From: Ferrimonas pelagia
GTDB lineage: Bacteria; Pseudomonadota; Gammaproteobacteria; Enterobacterales; Shewanellaceae
Assembly: GCF_039543565.1 (NCBI RefSeq)
Contig: NZ_BAABJZ010000022.1
Span: 1-64,000, forward strand
DNA length: 64,000 nt
Direction: 5' to 3'
Below the pieces are notes generated by a model. That model was not told where the DNA came from and did not search any database. It saw only the letters and a list, made by a program, of their open reading frames with translations. Shown in pieces: positions 16,381-26,189 of this stretch (within the stretch, counting starts at the first letter, position 1; each line of letters opens with the position of its first letter). A program made the position numbers and the translations under genes.

Positions 16381-18123
16381 ATGAAAGGTTTAAAGCTCTC
16401 GGTTCTTGCTCTGGCGATATCAACGCCACTGATGCTCTCAGCGGCCTCATTCCCACCGGCGCCTGCCGCTGGTGATCTGGGCCGTATCGTCCACAATCCT
16501 TACGGCAACGCGCCACTGTCGGCCGTGATCGAAACCGCCAATAAAAACGTCTCCGACGTCAAGGTGACGGTGAAAGGCAAAGGCCGTAAAGGCTTGGACA
16601 TTAGCTACGACGTCGGACCCAAGTCGCTGTTAACCCATGATGGCATTCCTGTGGTGGGCATGTATGCCGACTTCCGCAATACCGTCGAAGTCAGCTATAA
16701 GCTTGATGGCAAGGCAACCCGCGAAACCTACACCATTCAAACGCCGGCGATCAGCGATATTGCCATCGACAACCGCAGCCTGAGCAACCTTCAGACCGTG
16801 GACGTAAAAACCGTTGCGCCTGGCTTTGAAGATCGCCTCTACATGGTCAACTCGTTCTCCTATAACCCCAATGGTTCCGACCTCGCATGGCGTGACAATA
16901 CCGGTGCCGCCAACTTCGATTTGGCCCCCAATACCTACATCATCGATACTCAGGGTGAATACCGCTGGTGGCTGGACCAAGCTGCGATGTACGACGTTGA
17001 CGGCCGCGATATCGACAAGCGCGGCGCGCTGATGGGGATCCGTCCGACCGAGCGCGGCAGCTACACCTTTGTGCAGGGTCAAAAACTGTTTGAGATGGAT
17101 CTGACTGGCCGCATGGCCCGCGACGAAAGGCTGCCTCGTGGTTATCAAGATGCCAGCCACGAAGCGGTCGAGATGCCTAATGGTGATGTGTTGGTTCGTG
17201 CCGCGAAACGCAACTATCTGCGCCCGGATGGCACCATCGTTCACACGGTGCGAGACCATATCCTGCAGATCGATCCCAAAGGCCAACTGGTTGACGTCTG
17301 GGATCTCAACACCATTCTGGATCCGATGCGCGATAACGTCTTGATCAGCCTCGATGCCGGCGCCGTATGCATGAACGTCGATGCCGAGCAGGAAGGACAA
17401 ACCGTCAAGGTCGAGCCTGACGCCCCTTATGGTGACATCGCCGGCGTTGGTACCGGTCGTAACTGGGCTCACGTTAACTCGATTGCCTATGACGAGAAAG
17501 ACGACAGCATCATCCTCAGCTCGCGTCACCAATCCGCCGTCATTAAGATCGGTCGTAATAAGGAAGTAACCTGGATCATCGCCGCCCGTGCTGGCTGGAA
17601 TGACGAGCTTGCCAGCAAGGTTCTACAGCCGGTCAACAGCAAAGGCAAGAAGATCAAGTGTACCGAAAACGGGCAGTGCGAAGACAACTTCGACTTTACC
17701 TGGACTCAGCACACCGCTTGGATCACCCCCAAAGGCACCATTACCGTCTTGGATAATGGCGACGGTCGCCACATGGAACAACCCGCCATGCCCAACATGA
17801 AGTACACCCGCTTCGTTGAGTACAAGGTCAATGAGAAGAAGGGCACCGTTGAGCAAGTTTGGGAATACGGCAAAGACCGCGGCTACGAGTGGTACAGTCC
17901 GATCACTTCCGTGACCGAGTACCGCCCCGAAACCGATACCATGTTTGGCTTTGGTGGCTCCATTGAGATCTTCATGCCGGGTCAAGGCACTCGGGGTAAG
18001 ATCAACGAGATCGACTACAAAACCAAGGAAGTAAAAGTCGAGATCGATGTATTTAACACCAAACCACATACGCCGCACTATCGTTCCATCATCGTTGAAC
18101 CCAATAAGATGTTTAGTGAATAA
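16381..18123 (+). CDS. assT: AssT-4, periplasmic arylsulfate sulfotransferase
   Basis: 580 residues, the shortest paralog, with signal peptide MKGLKLSVLALAISTPLMLS. Catalytic residues are H260 (DASHEAVEMPNGD), H364 (NWAHVNS), R382 (SSRHQ) and H444 (TWTQHTA). The disulfide loop is KCTENGQC. The mature N-terminus, FPPAPAAGDLGRIVHNPYGN, places it near AssT-6, -7 and -8. No regulator lies just upstream; TetR-D follows downstream beyond a terminator. No dsb genes are attached. Confidence 0.97.
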   Translation: MKGLKLSVLALAISTPLMLSAASFPPAPAAGDLGRIVHNPYGNAPLSAVIETANKNVSDVKVTVKGKGRKGLDISYDVGPKSLLTHDGIPVVGMYADFRNTVEVSYKLDGKATRETYTIQTPAISDIAIDNRSLSNLQTVDVKTVAPGFEDRLYMVNSFSYNPNGSDLAWRDNTGAANFDLAPNTYIIDTQGEYRWWLDQAAMYDVDGRDIDKRGALMGIRPTERGSYTFVQGQKLFEMDLTGRMARDERLPRGYQDASHEAVEMPNGDVLVRAAKRNYLRPDGTIVHTVRDHILQIDPKGQLVDVWDLNTILDPMRDNVLISLDAGAVCMNVDAEQEGQTVKVEPDAPYGDIAGVGTGRNWAHVNSIAYDEKDDSIILSSRHQSAVIKIGRNKEVTWIIAARAGWNDELASKVLQPVNSKGKKIKCTENGQCEDNFDFTWTQHTAWITPKGTITVLDNGDGRHMEQPAMPNMKYTRFVEYKVNEKKGTVEQVWEYGKDRGYEWYSPITSVTEYRPETDTMFGFGGSIEIFMPGQGTRGKINEIDYKTKEVKVEIDVFNTKPHTPHYRSIIVEPNKMFSE

Positions 18124-18139
18124 TCGATAAGACATTATA

Positions 18140-18167
18140 AAAGGGCAGCACAAACGTGCTGCCCTTT
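18140..18167 (+). terminator. Terminator after AssT-4
   Basis: A perfect 12-bp stem AAAGGGCAGCAC/GTGCTGCCCTTT with an AAAC loop, followed by CATTTG. Confidence 0.82.
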
Positions 18168-18241
18168 CATTTGTTGCTGATAAGCGCAAGACAAGTTTAT
18201 TGATTCGATATATTGTGACGACATGACAATTATAACTGGAC

Positions 18242-18931
18242 GTGGCAGTGGCAATAAAAAGGAACAAGACGGAACTCGAGATAGTCAAAGCGGCTCGTAA
18301 GATTATTGCCGAAGATGGATTACTGTCTTTCCAATTTAAGGATATTGCCAATGAGGCGAAGATCAGCACCAGCACCCTACGCCTGCTTTTCTGTAGCAAA
18401 GAGGATTTGCTCGCAAGAATATTGGTAGACCACCTTAACGGCCATCACACGCGTTTGCTGCACATAACCCAGACTCAGTTAAACCTGAAAGAGAAGGTGT
18501 TTAGCTACGGCCTTTCCATGATCTATCCAGACTACTTTTCCAAGGACATCTCAGGCTGCCATTTCTTATTATCCAATCCTGCCATCTGGAAGGCGCTAAC
18601 CCCACTGCGTCAACAGCAGTTAGCGCAGTGCTTTGCTCGATTATCACAAGCCGCCTTGGCATTATTTCAGCAGGCGATCGATGAAAAGAAGCTTGCCGGT
18701 TGCGCCGTTGAACACCACCAACTCTTTAGCTCCTATGCCAGGGGGTGCTCTCTGCAGTTACAAAATGCGCTATATATGCACGACAAGCATCAATTCGTGA
18801 ACAAAATTATCGAAAAGAATATGAGCAACCTTATCGATTCCCTACCCTGGCAATCACCGATGATGGTCTGCGACCTTAAAAAGATAAAAATGACGGTTCG
18901 AACCGTCTCGGATCAGTCAAATAGCGTCTAA
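18242..18931 (+). CDS. TetR-D, TetR/AcrR-type transcriptional regulator
   Basis: About 229 residues from a GTG at 18242 (another GTG at 18248; weak ribosome site). The helix-turn-helix lies at residues about 12-58 (KDIANEAKISTSTLRLLFCS). The ligand domain has NPAIW and YARG, close to TetR-A and TetR-B. It lies between AssT-4 and LysR-A, both on the same strand. By elimination it is the best candidate regulator of AssT-4, since AssT-5 has LysR-A immediately upstream, but this is inference. Confidence 0.87.
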   Translation: MAVAIKRNKTELEIVKAARKIIAEDGLLSFQFKDIANEAKISTSTLRLLFCSKEDLLARILVDHLNGHHTRLLHITQTQLNLKEKVFSYGLSMIYPDYFSKDISGCHFLLSNPAIWKALTPLRQQQLAQCFARLSQAALALFQQAIDEKKLAGCAVEHHQLFSSYARGCSLQLQNALYMHDKHQFVNKIIEKNMSNLIDSLPWQSPMMVCDLKKIKMTVRTVSDQSNSV

Positions 18932-19128
18932 TTCCGCACTTCCAAAGCCAAACGGCAAATGCCAGGGGGTTTGTAAGCCTTTATGATCAGGTCTTGACGC
19001 TACTCTCGGAACACCCATTAAGGCACGTTCGATAATTTATCGTTGCCACTCTGTGTTTGCTGTGATCAGAACGATGCCTTAATCATCTGTCGCTTGGCTC
19101 AATGCGGACAACCTCCTAACCTAAGATC

Positions 19129-20106
19129 TTGTTCAATAAACGATCAGAGAACTTAGTGGCAGATTTCAGTGATCTTCGCATCGGGGCACTCAATACCTTC
19201 AAGGTCATCTATGAGGAAGGGTCTACCCAACGCGCCGCCGAACGACTCGGTCATTCTCAATCCGGGATCAGCTACGAGTTAAAGAAGCTCAGAGAGATCT
19301 TCGACGATCCCCTGTTCAGTCGCTGCCGGGATGGCTTACTCCCGAATGAACGGGCACATCAACTCTACTTAGGCCTCCCAAAAGTGCTAGCCGAGATGGA
19401 AAACCTCTATAATGGCAGTACCGATTTTCATCCTGAGCAATACCGAGGAAACGTTAGAATTGCGATCCTGGAGCCACTGGCGGTCGCCGTGATGCCGAAG
19501 CTCTATTCGCTGTTTCAACAGCACTGTCCTCATGTCGATCTGCAACTGATGCCTTGGAATAAAGGAACGTTAGAACAACTAAAACGGGGGATCATCGATG
19601 TCGGCTTACACCTGCACAGTGTTGAGGATGATTACATCAACAATGAACGTATTTGCCCCTCCATTCGCATTCTCGCCTGCCGAAATAACCATCCCATCTT
19701 AAAGCGCAAACAGATAACCCTGATGGAGATGTGCAATTACCCACTGTTGCTTCAGGATCTGCCCAGTTGGAATCAGCAGGGTCAATCCATCATCGAAAAA
19801 GCCAGCCAAGAGAAGAAGCTACCACTGCGTATTTCTGCCCGAGTCAGCTATCTGCCAGCCATCGTGCCCATGCTGCAGTCCAGCAATGCACTATGCTACT
19901 CTTCAGCCATCGGTTTGGCGCAATTTCAGCAACAACTGACGTTGCTGCCAGCACCGCGCGAACTCAGCAGCCACGCATTCCATTACCACTGCCTCTATCC
20001 CATTAGCCAAGCCGAAGCCCCGTTCAACCTGTGGCTGCGAGCGCAGTTGCGCGAGATATTGGCTCAACTCATGCCCAAGATAGTCAGCAATAGCCGCGAA
20101 CGGTGA
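19129..20106 (+). CDS. LysR-A, LysR-type transcriptional regulator
   Basis: Up to 325 residues. The winged helix-turn-helix lies at about residues 17-75 (FKVIYEEGSTQRAAERLGHS), followed by the two-lobed effector domain (GNVRIAILEPLAVAVMPKLY). The TTG/ATG start is uncertain; the domain begins around VADFSDLRIG. It stands directly upstream of AssT-5 in the same direction. It is a paralog of LysR-D, which sits upstream of AssT-9, itself the closest relative of AssT-5: a co-duplicated pair. LysR proteins usually activate on binding small aromatics; the ligand here is unknown. Confidence 0.9.
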   Translation: MFNKRSENLVADFSDLRIGALNTFKVIYEEGSTQRAAERLGHSQSGISYELKKLREIFDDPLFSRCRDGLLPNERAHQLYLGLPKVLAEMENLYNGSTDFHPEQYRGNVRIAILEPLAVAVMPKLYSLFQQHCPHVDLQLMPWNKGTLEQLKRGIIDVGLHLHSVEDDYINNERICPSIRILACRNNHPILKRKQITLMEMCNYPLLLQDLPSWNQQGQSIIEKASQEKKLPLRISARVSYLPAIVPMLQSSNALCYSSAIGLAQFQQQLTLLPAPRELSSHAFHYHCLYPISQAEAPFNLWLRAQLREILAQLMPKIVSNSRER

Positions 20107-20423
20107 TAAACCCTATCGCGATAGGATGACACACGCGCCCAGAAACGAATTTCATTGCTCCGATACGCTGTCGAGTACATAGAACTAATGGATACAGTAT
20201 ATCGTTTCTTTTTCATGCGACTCGCCACATGCCGTCATGCCTTACCCAATTTTCTGATGCCCTTAGCCACAATCTTTGGCAGCGTTCAGAAAAAACCACC
20301 TCAGCTTCCACTTCCTCCCCCAAGTCCGGCCGATGGTCCGCTCAGTGTGACCACGGTCACATCCGACAACCTCCCGCTTTTACGACACTGAGTACGACAA
20401 CAAATAACGTAAAGGATGACACG
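20107..20423 (+). promoter_or_regulatory. Control region between LysR-A and AssT-5
   Basis: 317 bp without a supported gene; the AssT-5 frame stays open through most of it, but AAAGGA and a signal peptide place the true start at 20424. It presumably carries LysR-A binding sites. I see no perfect T-N11-A dyad that I would defend. Confidence 0.3.
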
Positions 20424-22181
20424 ATGATGAAGCACACATTATTAACCGCCGCCATTGCCAGTGCACTGCTCTTGGGAGGAAGCATAACCGTCGGTATCAG
20501 CAGCGCCGACGCCGCCGTAGTCAGCCTAGCCCGCCCCGGCCAAGGTCAGCTTGGCAAAATTAAGGTCAATCCATACGGCCATGCGCCTTTGTCGGCGGTC
20601 ATTAACCTGCAGAGTAAAGAACCAAAAGATGTCGTAGTGACCGTCCGAGGTAAAGGCAAGGATGGCGTACCCATCACCTACCCCGTCAGCCGGGATATCC
20701 AGCAAACCCATGATGGCATTCCAGTCTTCGGGCTTTACGCCGATCACTCCAATGAGGTGCAACTTAACTACGTACTCGACGGCAAAAAAGTGGAAGAGGT
20801 GTATAAGATACAAACACAACCCATCGCCGGGATCAGCGTCGATGGTGCTGTCTACAGCATGCCCAAAGTCACGCCTAAGGTCGTCAAAAAAGGGTTTGAA
20901 GACCGGCTTTATTGGATCAACCACATCCTGATGGACAATGACTCGATGGACGTCATGTGGTCCAAAGGGGGGGCTTTGGAGTGGAACCGTTGGCCAGTTA
21001 ACTTCATTACCGATACTCAGGGTGAGCCACGTTGGTATCTGGACGCCAATACCATCCACGACGACAATGACGTCAACAAACGCGGGATCGTTATGGGCGT
21101 CCATCAGGTCGAAAACGGCGATATCATCTTTGCACAGGGTCAGCGCTACTATCGGATGGATCTGTTGGGCCGGATGATCGTCGAACGCGATCTGCCCCGT
21201 GGCTATATCGACTTTTCCCATGCAATGACCGAATTACCCAATGGCAACTACCTTATCCGCGCAGCCAAAAAAGACTATGTTCGCCCCGATGGCGTGGTCA
21301 CCAACACCGTTCGAGATCATATCTTGGAGATCGATCAGCAAGGTCGCTTGGTCGAGGTTTGGGATCTGAACAAGATCTTGGATCCCATGCGTGATGCCCT
21401 ACTATTGGCACTCGACGCCAAGGCGGTGTGTCTCAATGTCGATGATGACGCGGAGGCGGTCAGCATCGAGCCTGACGCCCCATTTGGCGACCATGCAGGG
21501 GTTGGCACAGGCCGGAACTGGGCGCACGTCAACTCCGTCGACTACGACGCCAGCGATGACTCCATCGTTATCTCGCCACGTCACCAAGCCACCGCCATTA
21601 AGATCGGCCGTGACAAAGAGGTGAAGTGGATCCTCGGTCCAAGCGAAGGCTGGAAAGGCGATCTGGCAACAAAGCTGCTGACACCGGTCGACAATCGCGG
21701 CAAGAAGCTGAATTGCTCGCCTCAGGGTAAGTGTGAAAACACCGATTTTGACTTTGGTTATACCCAGCACACCTCCTGGTTAGTGCCAGAAAAAGGAACC
21801 CTGGTGACCTTCGACAACGGCGATGGTCGTTATCATGAGCAACCGGCCTTCGCAGAAGCGAAATACAGCCGTGGCGTCGAATACAAGATTGACGAGAAAA
21901 ACATGACCGTCAAACAACTGTGGGAGTACGGTAAAGATCGCGGTTACGAATGGTATAGCCCAATTACCTCAGTGACCGACTATGAAGCGGATAAAGATAC
22001 GATGATGATGTACTTCGCCTCCGCAGGCCTGTTCTCCAGCGAGAACACCAAGCCCAAACTGGCCGAAGTCAAATACGGTACTCAGGATGTCATGGTCGAA
22101 TTGCATGTCGAAGCCCCAACCTCGAAGCAACCCTCCTACCGCGCTATCGTCATCCGTCCGGACCAAGCCTTCGGCGAGTGA
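20424..22181 (+). CDS. assT: AssT-5, periplasmic arylsulfate sulfotransferase
   Basis: 585 residues from the ATG at 20424 (AAGGA seven bases before). The long signal peptide ends at ISSADA-AVV. Catalytic residues are H266 (FSHAMTELPNGN), H368 (NWAHVNS), R386 (SPRHQ) and H449 (GYTQHTS). The disulfide loop is NCSPQGKC. It differs from the AssT-1/2 group in SPRHQATAIKIG and in GGALEWNRWPVNFITDTQGE before the propeller core. It is closest to AssT-9. No dsb genes are attached. Confidence 0.97.
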   Translation: MMKHTLLTAAIASALLLGGSITVGISSADAAVVSLARPGQGQLGKIKVNPYGHAPLSAVINLQSKEPKDVVVTVRGKGKDGVPITYPVSRDIQQTHDGIPVFGLYADHSNEVQLNYVLDGKKVEEVYKIQTQPIAGISVDGAVYSMPKVTPKVVKKGFEDRLYWINHILMDNDSMDVMWSKGGALEWNRWPVNFITDTQGEPRWYLDANTIHDDNDVNKRGIVMGVHQVENGDIIFAQGQRYYRMDLLGRMIVERDLPRGYIDFSHAMTELPNGNYLIRAAKKDYVRPDGVVTNTVRDHILEIDQQGRLVEVWDLNKILDPMRDALLLALDAKAVCLNVDDDAEAVSIEPDAPFGDHAGVGTGRNWAHVNSVDYDASDDSIVISPRHQATAIKIGRDKEVKWILGPSEGWKGDLATKLLTPVDNRGKKLNCSPQGKCENTDFDFGYTQHTSWLVPEKGTLVTFDNGDGRYHEQPAFAEAKYSRGVEYKIDEKNMTVKQLWEYGKDRGYEWYSPITSVTDYEADKDTMMMYFASAGLFSSENTKPKLAEVKYGTQDVMVELHVEAPTSKQPSYRAIVIRPDQAFGE

Positions 22182-22196
22182 TCACGCCCAGTAGAG

Positions 22197-22223
22197 AATG
22201 GAGGCCTCGGCCTCCATTTTTTT
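22197..22223 (+). terminator. Terminator after AssT-5
   Basis: The stem AATGGAGGC/GCCTCCATT with a CTCG loop runs into a T tract (TTTTTTT). It lies just before the convergent TetR-E end. Confidence 0.9.
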
Positions 22224-22255
22224 GCAAAATGCAGAATCGAACCATGACACGCGTT

Positions 22256-22912
22256 TCATAGCTCCAAAGCTACGTAGTTCTGGTGATAAGATCGAGCGAA
22301 CCGACTTAAGTACGCCTTCACATCCTCGGTCGATACCGACGTTTCCTGCTTCAACGTAGATAAAAACGCCGTTATCAAATCAAAAAAGATCTCCAGCGAA
22401 CGCAGCCGCTCTTCTTGCGAAGATGCCTTTTTAATGGTTAACACACAGCCATCCACGATCTGGTCGATCCCATGGCACAGATAAGCCGCATCAATACCCA
22501 ATGCTCTCAATTGATCCATCAGCCAATGCCGGTGCCTTGCCATTAACCGCTCGAGATCCAATCGGGCGAATGGCGACACACTGTCCAAAGGGAGATCGGC
22601 GCCCGCCAATATGACGTACTTTCCGCTAGCCAGCAGCCAAGGCCTATAGGTACTGCGAACCAAAAGCCGTGAATAAACGTCGTCAAAGTCCCGTTCAACC
22701 AAAGCATCAAAAGACAAAGACCGCCGATACCTTTGACCTAGAAGCGCTGCCATCAAGTCAGGTAAAGAACGAAAATGCTTGTAAACCGTTCCGTTAGAGT
22801 AACCTGAGCGCTTGGCAATTTTATTTAACGACAGTGAGTTAATGCAGTCCTTCGCCAATAGCGCTTCAGCAGCCGAGATCAATTCATGATATTGCTGCTC
22901 CCTGTCAACCAT
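22256..22912 (-). CDS. TetR-E, TetR/AcrR-type transcriptional regulator
   Basis: 218 residues from MVDREQQYHELI; the start at 22912 has AAAGGAAAAGGGA upstream. The frame extends 20 codons further without a better site. The helix-turn-helix lies at about residues 10-55 (NKIAKRSGYSNGTVYKHFRS). Unlike the other five TetR proteins here, its ligand domain lacks the NPxxW signature and contains two cysteines near the centre (YLCHGIDQIVDGCVL), so it comes from another TetR branch. It is divergent from AssT-6, which it probably controls. Confidence 0.88.
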   Translation of the reverse strand: MVDREQQYHELISAAEALLAKDCINSLSLNKIAKRSGYSNGTVYKHFRSLPDLMAALLGQRYRRSLSFDALVERDFDDVYSRLLVRSTYRPWLLASGKYVILAGADLPLDSVSPFARLDLERLMARHRHWLMDQLRALGIDAAYLCHGIDQIVDGCVLTIKKASSQEERLRSLEIFFDLITAFLSTLKQETSVSTEDVKAYLSRFARSYHQNYVALEL

Positions 22913-23097
22913 TTCCCTTTTCCTTTGATGAGCTCCCTCAGACTCAATACTGCCAAAAAACAGACCACACACACAACGGTAATTTATTTCGCAAACGCCA
23001 TCCTATTGTTTTTTATCAAGTAAATTTGGCGCACCAAGCTTCGAACCCTCTTCTTGATGGACGGCGCAAATTAAATAAAACAGCGCAATACAATAAC

Positions 23098-23119
23098 AAT
23101 CAAGGGACGACTCTTGATT
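23098..23119. promoter_or_regulatory. Inverted repeat AATCAAG-N8-CTTGATT upstream of AssT-6
   Basis: The 7-base arms are perfect, with 8 bases between them (GGACGACT), 58 bases before the AssT-6 start and within the divergent gap with TetR-E. The size and position fit a TetR-type operator. It could also be chance in an AT-rich region. Confidence 0.4.
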
Positions 23120-23176
23120 CGACCTAGCGAGTAGAAACTTATTTGGTTTTATCTGCCTGAAAAAATGGAGTGGAAA

Positions 23177-24955
23177 ATGAAAAAAATTGCGCTAATGGTA
23201 TCGCTATCTCTAGGTACTATTTGTGCTGCGAATGCAGCATCCTACCCACCAGCCCCCGATGTCGGCCAATTAGGCACAGTCATCACCAACCCATTTAAGA
23301 ACGCGCCACTCACAGCCGTGATTGGCCTGGCCGGAAATACCATCAGTGACGTCAGCGTCAAAGTGCATGGTAAAGGCGCAAACGGCATCGACATTGAGTA
23401 TGAAGTTGGCCCTAAATCACTGCTCAACAACGATGGGATCCCCATCTGGGGGATGTACGCCTCCCACCGCAATAAAGTGACCGTCAGCTTTGTTAAAGAT
23501 GGCAAAAAATACGTTGAAGATTACACCATTCAAACTTCAGGGATCAGCAACCGCTATCTGGACAGTCGCGATAATTCCGATTTGATGACGGTAGATGTCA
23601 AAAAAGTCAGCCCGGAGTTTAAAGATTCGCTGTATTTCGTCAACTCCTTCACCTATACCCCAGACGGCACCAACCTATCCTGGGCTGCACAAAAAGCACC
23701 GAAGAAAAAAGGTGCTCAATATCCAGCAGTAAAAACTACCGGCGCCATGTTCTTCGATATGGCCCCAATGAACTTCGTCATCGATTCCCAGGGCGAATAC
23801 CGCTGGTGGATGGAGCAGGACGCGATCTACGACGGCTTTGGCATTGACGCAGAGCAACGCGGCTTGATGATGGGCTTCAACCAAACCGACAAAGGCAGCT
23901 TTACCTTCACCAAAGGCCAGCGCTGGGGTGAGTTCGACATGATGGGTCGCTTCCTTGTCGACCAACGCTTGCCTCATGGCTATGTCGATGCCAGCCACGA
24001 AGCCCACTACACCTCTATTGACACCGTCATGCTCCGTGTCGGTAAGCAAAACTACCGCCGCGATGATGGGGTGATGGTCAATACCGTCCGTGACCACATT
24101 GTTGAGGTCGACCGGCTGGGCAACGTGCAAGAAGTGTGGGACCTGACCAAGATCCTCGACCCTATGCGGGATGATCTGCTGACCTCCCTCGATCTGGGCG
24201 CCGTTTGCCTGAACGTCGACATGGACTCCATCGGTAAGAAAGCCACCGCCGAGCCAGATGCCGATCTGGGCGACATTCCAGGCGTTGGTGCCGGTCGTAA
24301 CTGGGCCCACGTTAACTCCATTTGGTATGACAAAAACGACGATTCCATCATCCTGTCACTGCGTCACCAAGCCACGGTTAAGATTGGCCGCGACAAAGAG
24401 GTCAAGTGGATCCTGTCGCCTAATACTGGCTGGGGCGAGCTGTCTAATAAGGTACTGACTCCAGTCGACGCGCGCGGCAATAAGCTGAACTGCGAAGGTG
24501 CTCGCTGTGAAGGTACGGACTTCGATTGGAGCTACACTCAGCACACCTCTTGGGGTAACGATAAGGGCACAGTCACCGTCTTCGATAACGGCGATGGTCG
24601 CTTCCATGAGCAACCTGCAATGCCAACCATGAAGTACAGCCGCTTTGTTGAATACAAGGTCGATCCTAAAAACATGACCGTGCAACAGTTGTGGGAGTAC
24701 GGTAAAGAGCAAGGCTACGATTGGTACTCCCCCATCACCTCAAACACCGAATACGACGCACGCAGCAACACCATGTTTAGCTTCAGCGGTTCAGTATTCA
24801 TGTTTGAACGTGGCGAGCCCACCATCGGTAAGATCTCCGAGATCAATTACGACACAAAAGAGATTGAAGTTGAGATCGACGTTCTTTCCAACAAAGACAA
24901 TCAACCTCACTACCGTGCTCTGAAGATCTATCCTGACACTCTGTTCAGTGAATAA
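23177..24955 (+). CDS. assT: AssT-6, periplasmic arylsulfate sulfotransferase
   Basis: About 592 residues; the ATG at 23177 has GGAG six bases upstream. The signal peptide is MKKIALMVSLSLGTICAANA. Catalytic residues are H274 (DASHEAHYTSIDTV), H378 (NWAHVNS), R396 (SLRHQ) and H456 (SYTQHTS). The disulfide loop is NCEGARC, one residue shorter than in most paralogs. The strand after the first catalytic His lacks the usual PNG turn (HYTSIDTVMLRVGKQN). A lysine-rich insert, APKKKGAQYPAVKTTG, precedes the propeller core. These are likely substrate-pocket differences. No dsb genes are attached. Confidence 0.96.
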   Translation: MKKIALMVSLSLGTICAANAASYPPAPDVGQLGTVITNPFKNAPLTAVIGLAGNTISDVSVKVHGKGANGIDIEYEVGPKSLLNNDGIPIWGMYASHRNKVTVSFVKDGKKYVEDYTIQTSGISNRYLDSRDNSDLMTVDVKKVSPEFKDSLYFVNSFTYTPDGTNLSWAAQKAPKKKGAQYPAVKTTGAMFFDMAPMNFVIDSQGEYRWWMEQDAIYDGFGIDAEQRGLMMGFNQTDKGSFTFTKGQRWGEFDMMGRFLVDQRLPHGYVDASHEAHYTSIDTVMLRVGKQNYRRDDGVMVNTVRDHIVEVDRLGNVQEVWDLTKILDPMRDDLLTSLDLGAVCLNVDMDSIGKKATAEPDADLGDIPGVGAGRNWAHVNSIWYDKNDDSIILSLRHQATVKIGRDKEVKWILSPNTGWGELSNKVLTPVDARGNKLNCEGARCEGTDFDWSYTQHTSWGNDKGTVTVFDNGDGRFHEQPAMPTMKYSRFVEYKVDPKNMTVQQLWEYGKEQGYDWYSPITSNTEYDARSNTMFSFSGSVFMFERGEPTIGKISEINYDTKEIEVEIDVLSNKDNQPHYRALKIYPDTLFSE

Positions 24956-24962
24956 GTAAGAT

Positions 24963-24991
24963 AGCGGGCCAAGCCTAGCGCTTGGCCCGCT
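24963..24991 (+). terminator. Terminator after AssT-6
   Basis: A perfect 12-bp stem AGCGGGCCAAGC/GCTTGGCCCGCT with a 5-nt loop, followed by TCTTT. Confidence 0.82.
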
Positions 24992-25060
24992 TCTTTCCCA
25001 CGCGAGCAAAGTAAACCATCTAATTTTTAAGAAAAATGCAATTCAGTCATTCGAAACACC

Positions 25061-25180
25061 AATCGAAACATTACTCTCCTAAAAGCAGCAAAACGAAACT
25101 TCATTAACAAAGTAATCACTCCCCTCTGTATTGTTCTGTTTTTCCTACGTTGCTGCTGCGATGCTGCGAGTACCTGTGTG
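25061..25180 (+). repeat. 120-base lysR upstream block, copy 1
   Basis: This block lies 18 bases before the LysR-B start. It matches 28554-28673, which sits exactly 18 bases before LysR-C, at the same length. Shared islands include AATCGAAACATT, CAAAACGAAACTT, TATTGTTCTGTTTTT and GAGTACCTGTGTG. It probably contains the lysR promoter and an autoregulatory site. Confidence 0.75.
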
Positions 25181-25198
25181 CAAAGGGCGATTACAGAC

Positions 25199-26189
25199 AT
25201 GGCCATCCCCCGTCAACTCAAAGATCTCAGCGTCATCCACTTACAGCTGATCCAAAAACTGCTGATCCACCGCTGCACGACCAGCGCCGGTAAAGAGCTT
25301 GGCCTCAGCCAACCCTCAGTCAGTTACCATCTGAAGAATCTCAGAGGCCTGTTTAACGATGAGTTGTTTGTTCGCTCTCAGCAAGGCCTGAGGCCAACCG
25401 AACATTGCCAACGGTTATCACGCCATATTAATGACATCCTTAGCCGCATCGAAGACGACTTGCTGCAATGTGGCACGTTCGAGCCATCAAATGTCGCCAA
25501 GGAGCTCAGAGTCGTTATGGATCCAACCTGTTGGCGCTTGAATGCGCTACTCATGGCGGAACTACAACGACTCATGCCCCGCACGACACTATCTACTGAA
25601 TATTGGAATCGACAAACCTTTTACCGAACTGGAACAGGGTCAAATTCACTTTGGCGTGCATGTTATTCCTACGATAACAGCGCAGTTTCACAAAGTGCCT
25701 TTAGGTCCGTGCCAGCGCGTATTTATCATGCGAAAAAGGCATCCTTTAGCGCAGCAAAAAGTGGTCCACTTGCACGATTTGACTCAATACCCAGTCGCCC
25801 TGCACGATTTCAGCCGGCTAAATGGGAGCGGCAACTCCCTCATCGAGCGCGTACTAAAGCAACACAACTTGCAGCTCAATCTTCGCGCTAGAGTCGCCGA
25901 CTGCCAAGCCTTATACGCGTCACTGTTGAGCGGCAATACCATAGCCTACACGTCGACACTCGCTCTGCCAGACGATCTCTCCGACTATGTCCTACTTGCT
26001 GCCCCTAAACCACTCACCCAAGTGCAAACTCAATACTGCTTGTATATCGCCAGCCAACGTTATGGTTCGCAGGAAACCAGCTATATATCCGACCTCATAT
26101 ATACCTGTTTTCAACAGCTATACGACCAACAGACACGCCCAGAAATAGCGCAAGTTCTGACAACCCAAAATAACTTACTCAAGGCGTAG
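25199..26189 (+). pseudogene. LysR-B, LysR-type regulator with a frameshift
   Basis: The first 140 residues from MAIPRQLKDL (winged helix-turn-helix included) read in one frame. From ELEQGQIHFGVHV onward the match to LysR-C continues in the +1 frame to 26189. The switch falls at the run TTTT, 25619-25622: removing one T joins NRQTF to TELEQGQ, as in LysR-C (NSQSF-KELEQG). Either the gene is inactivated, the read is wrong by one base, or the run is a slippage site. The unshifted product would lack the effector domain. It lies upstream of AssT-7. Confidence 0.88.

Noticed and set aside
20229..20423. 65-codon N-terminal extension of AssT-5
   Set aside because: It would bury the signal peptide; AAAGGA before 20424 marks the real start.
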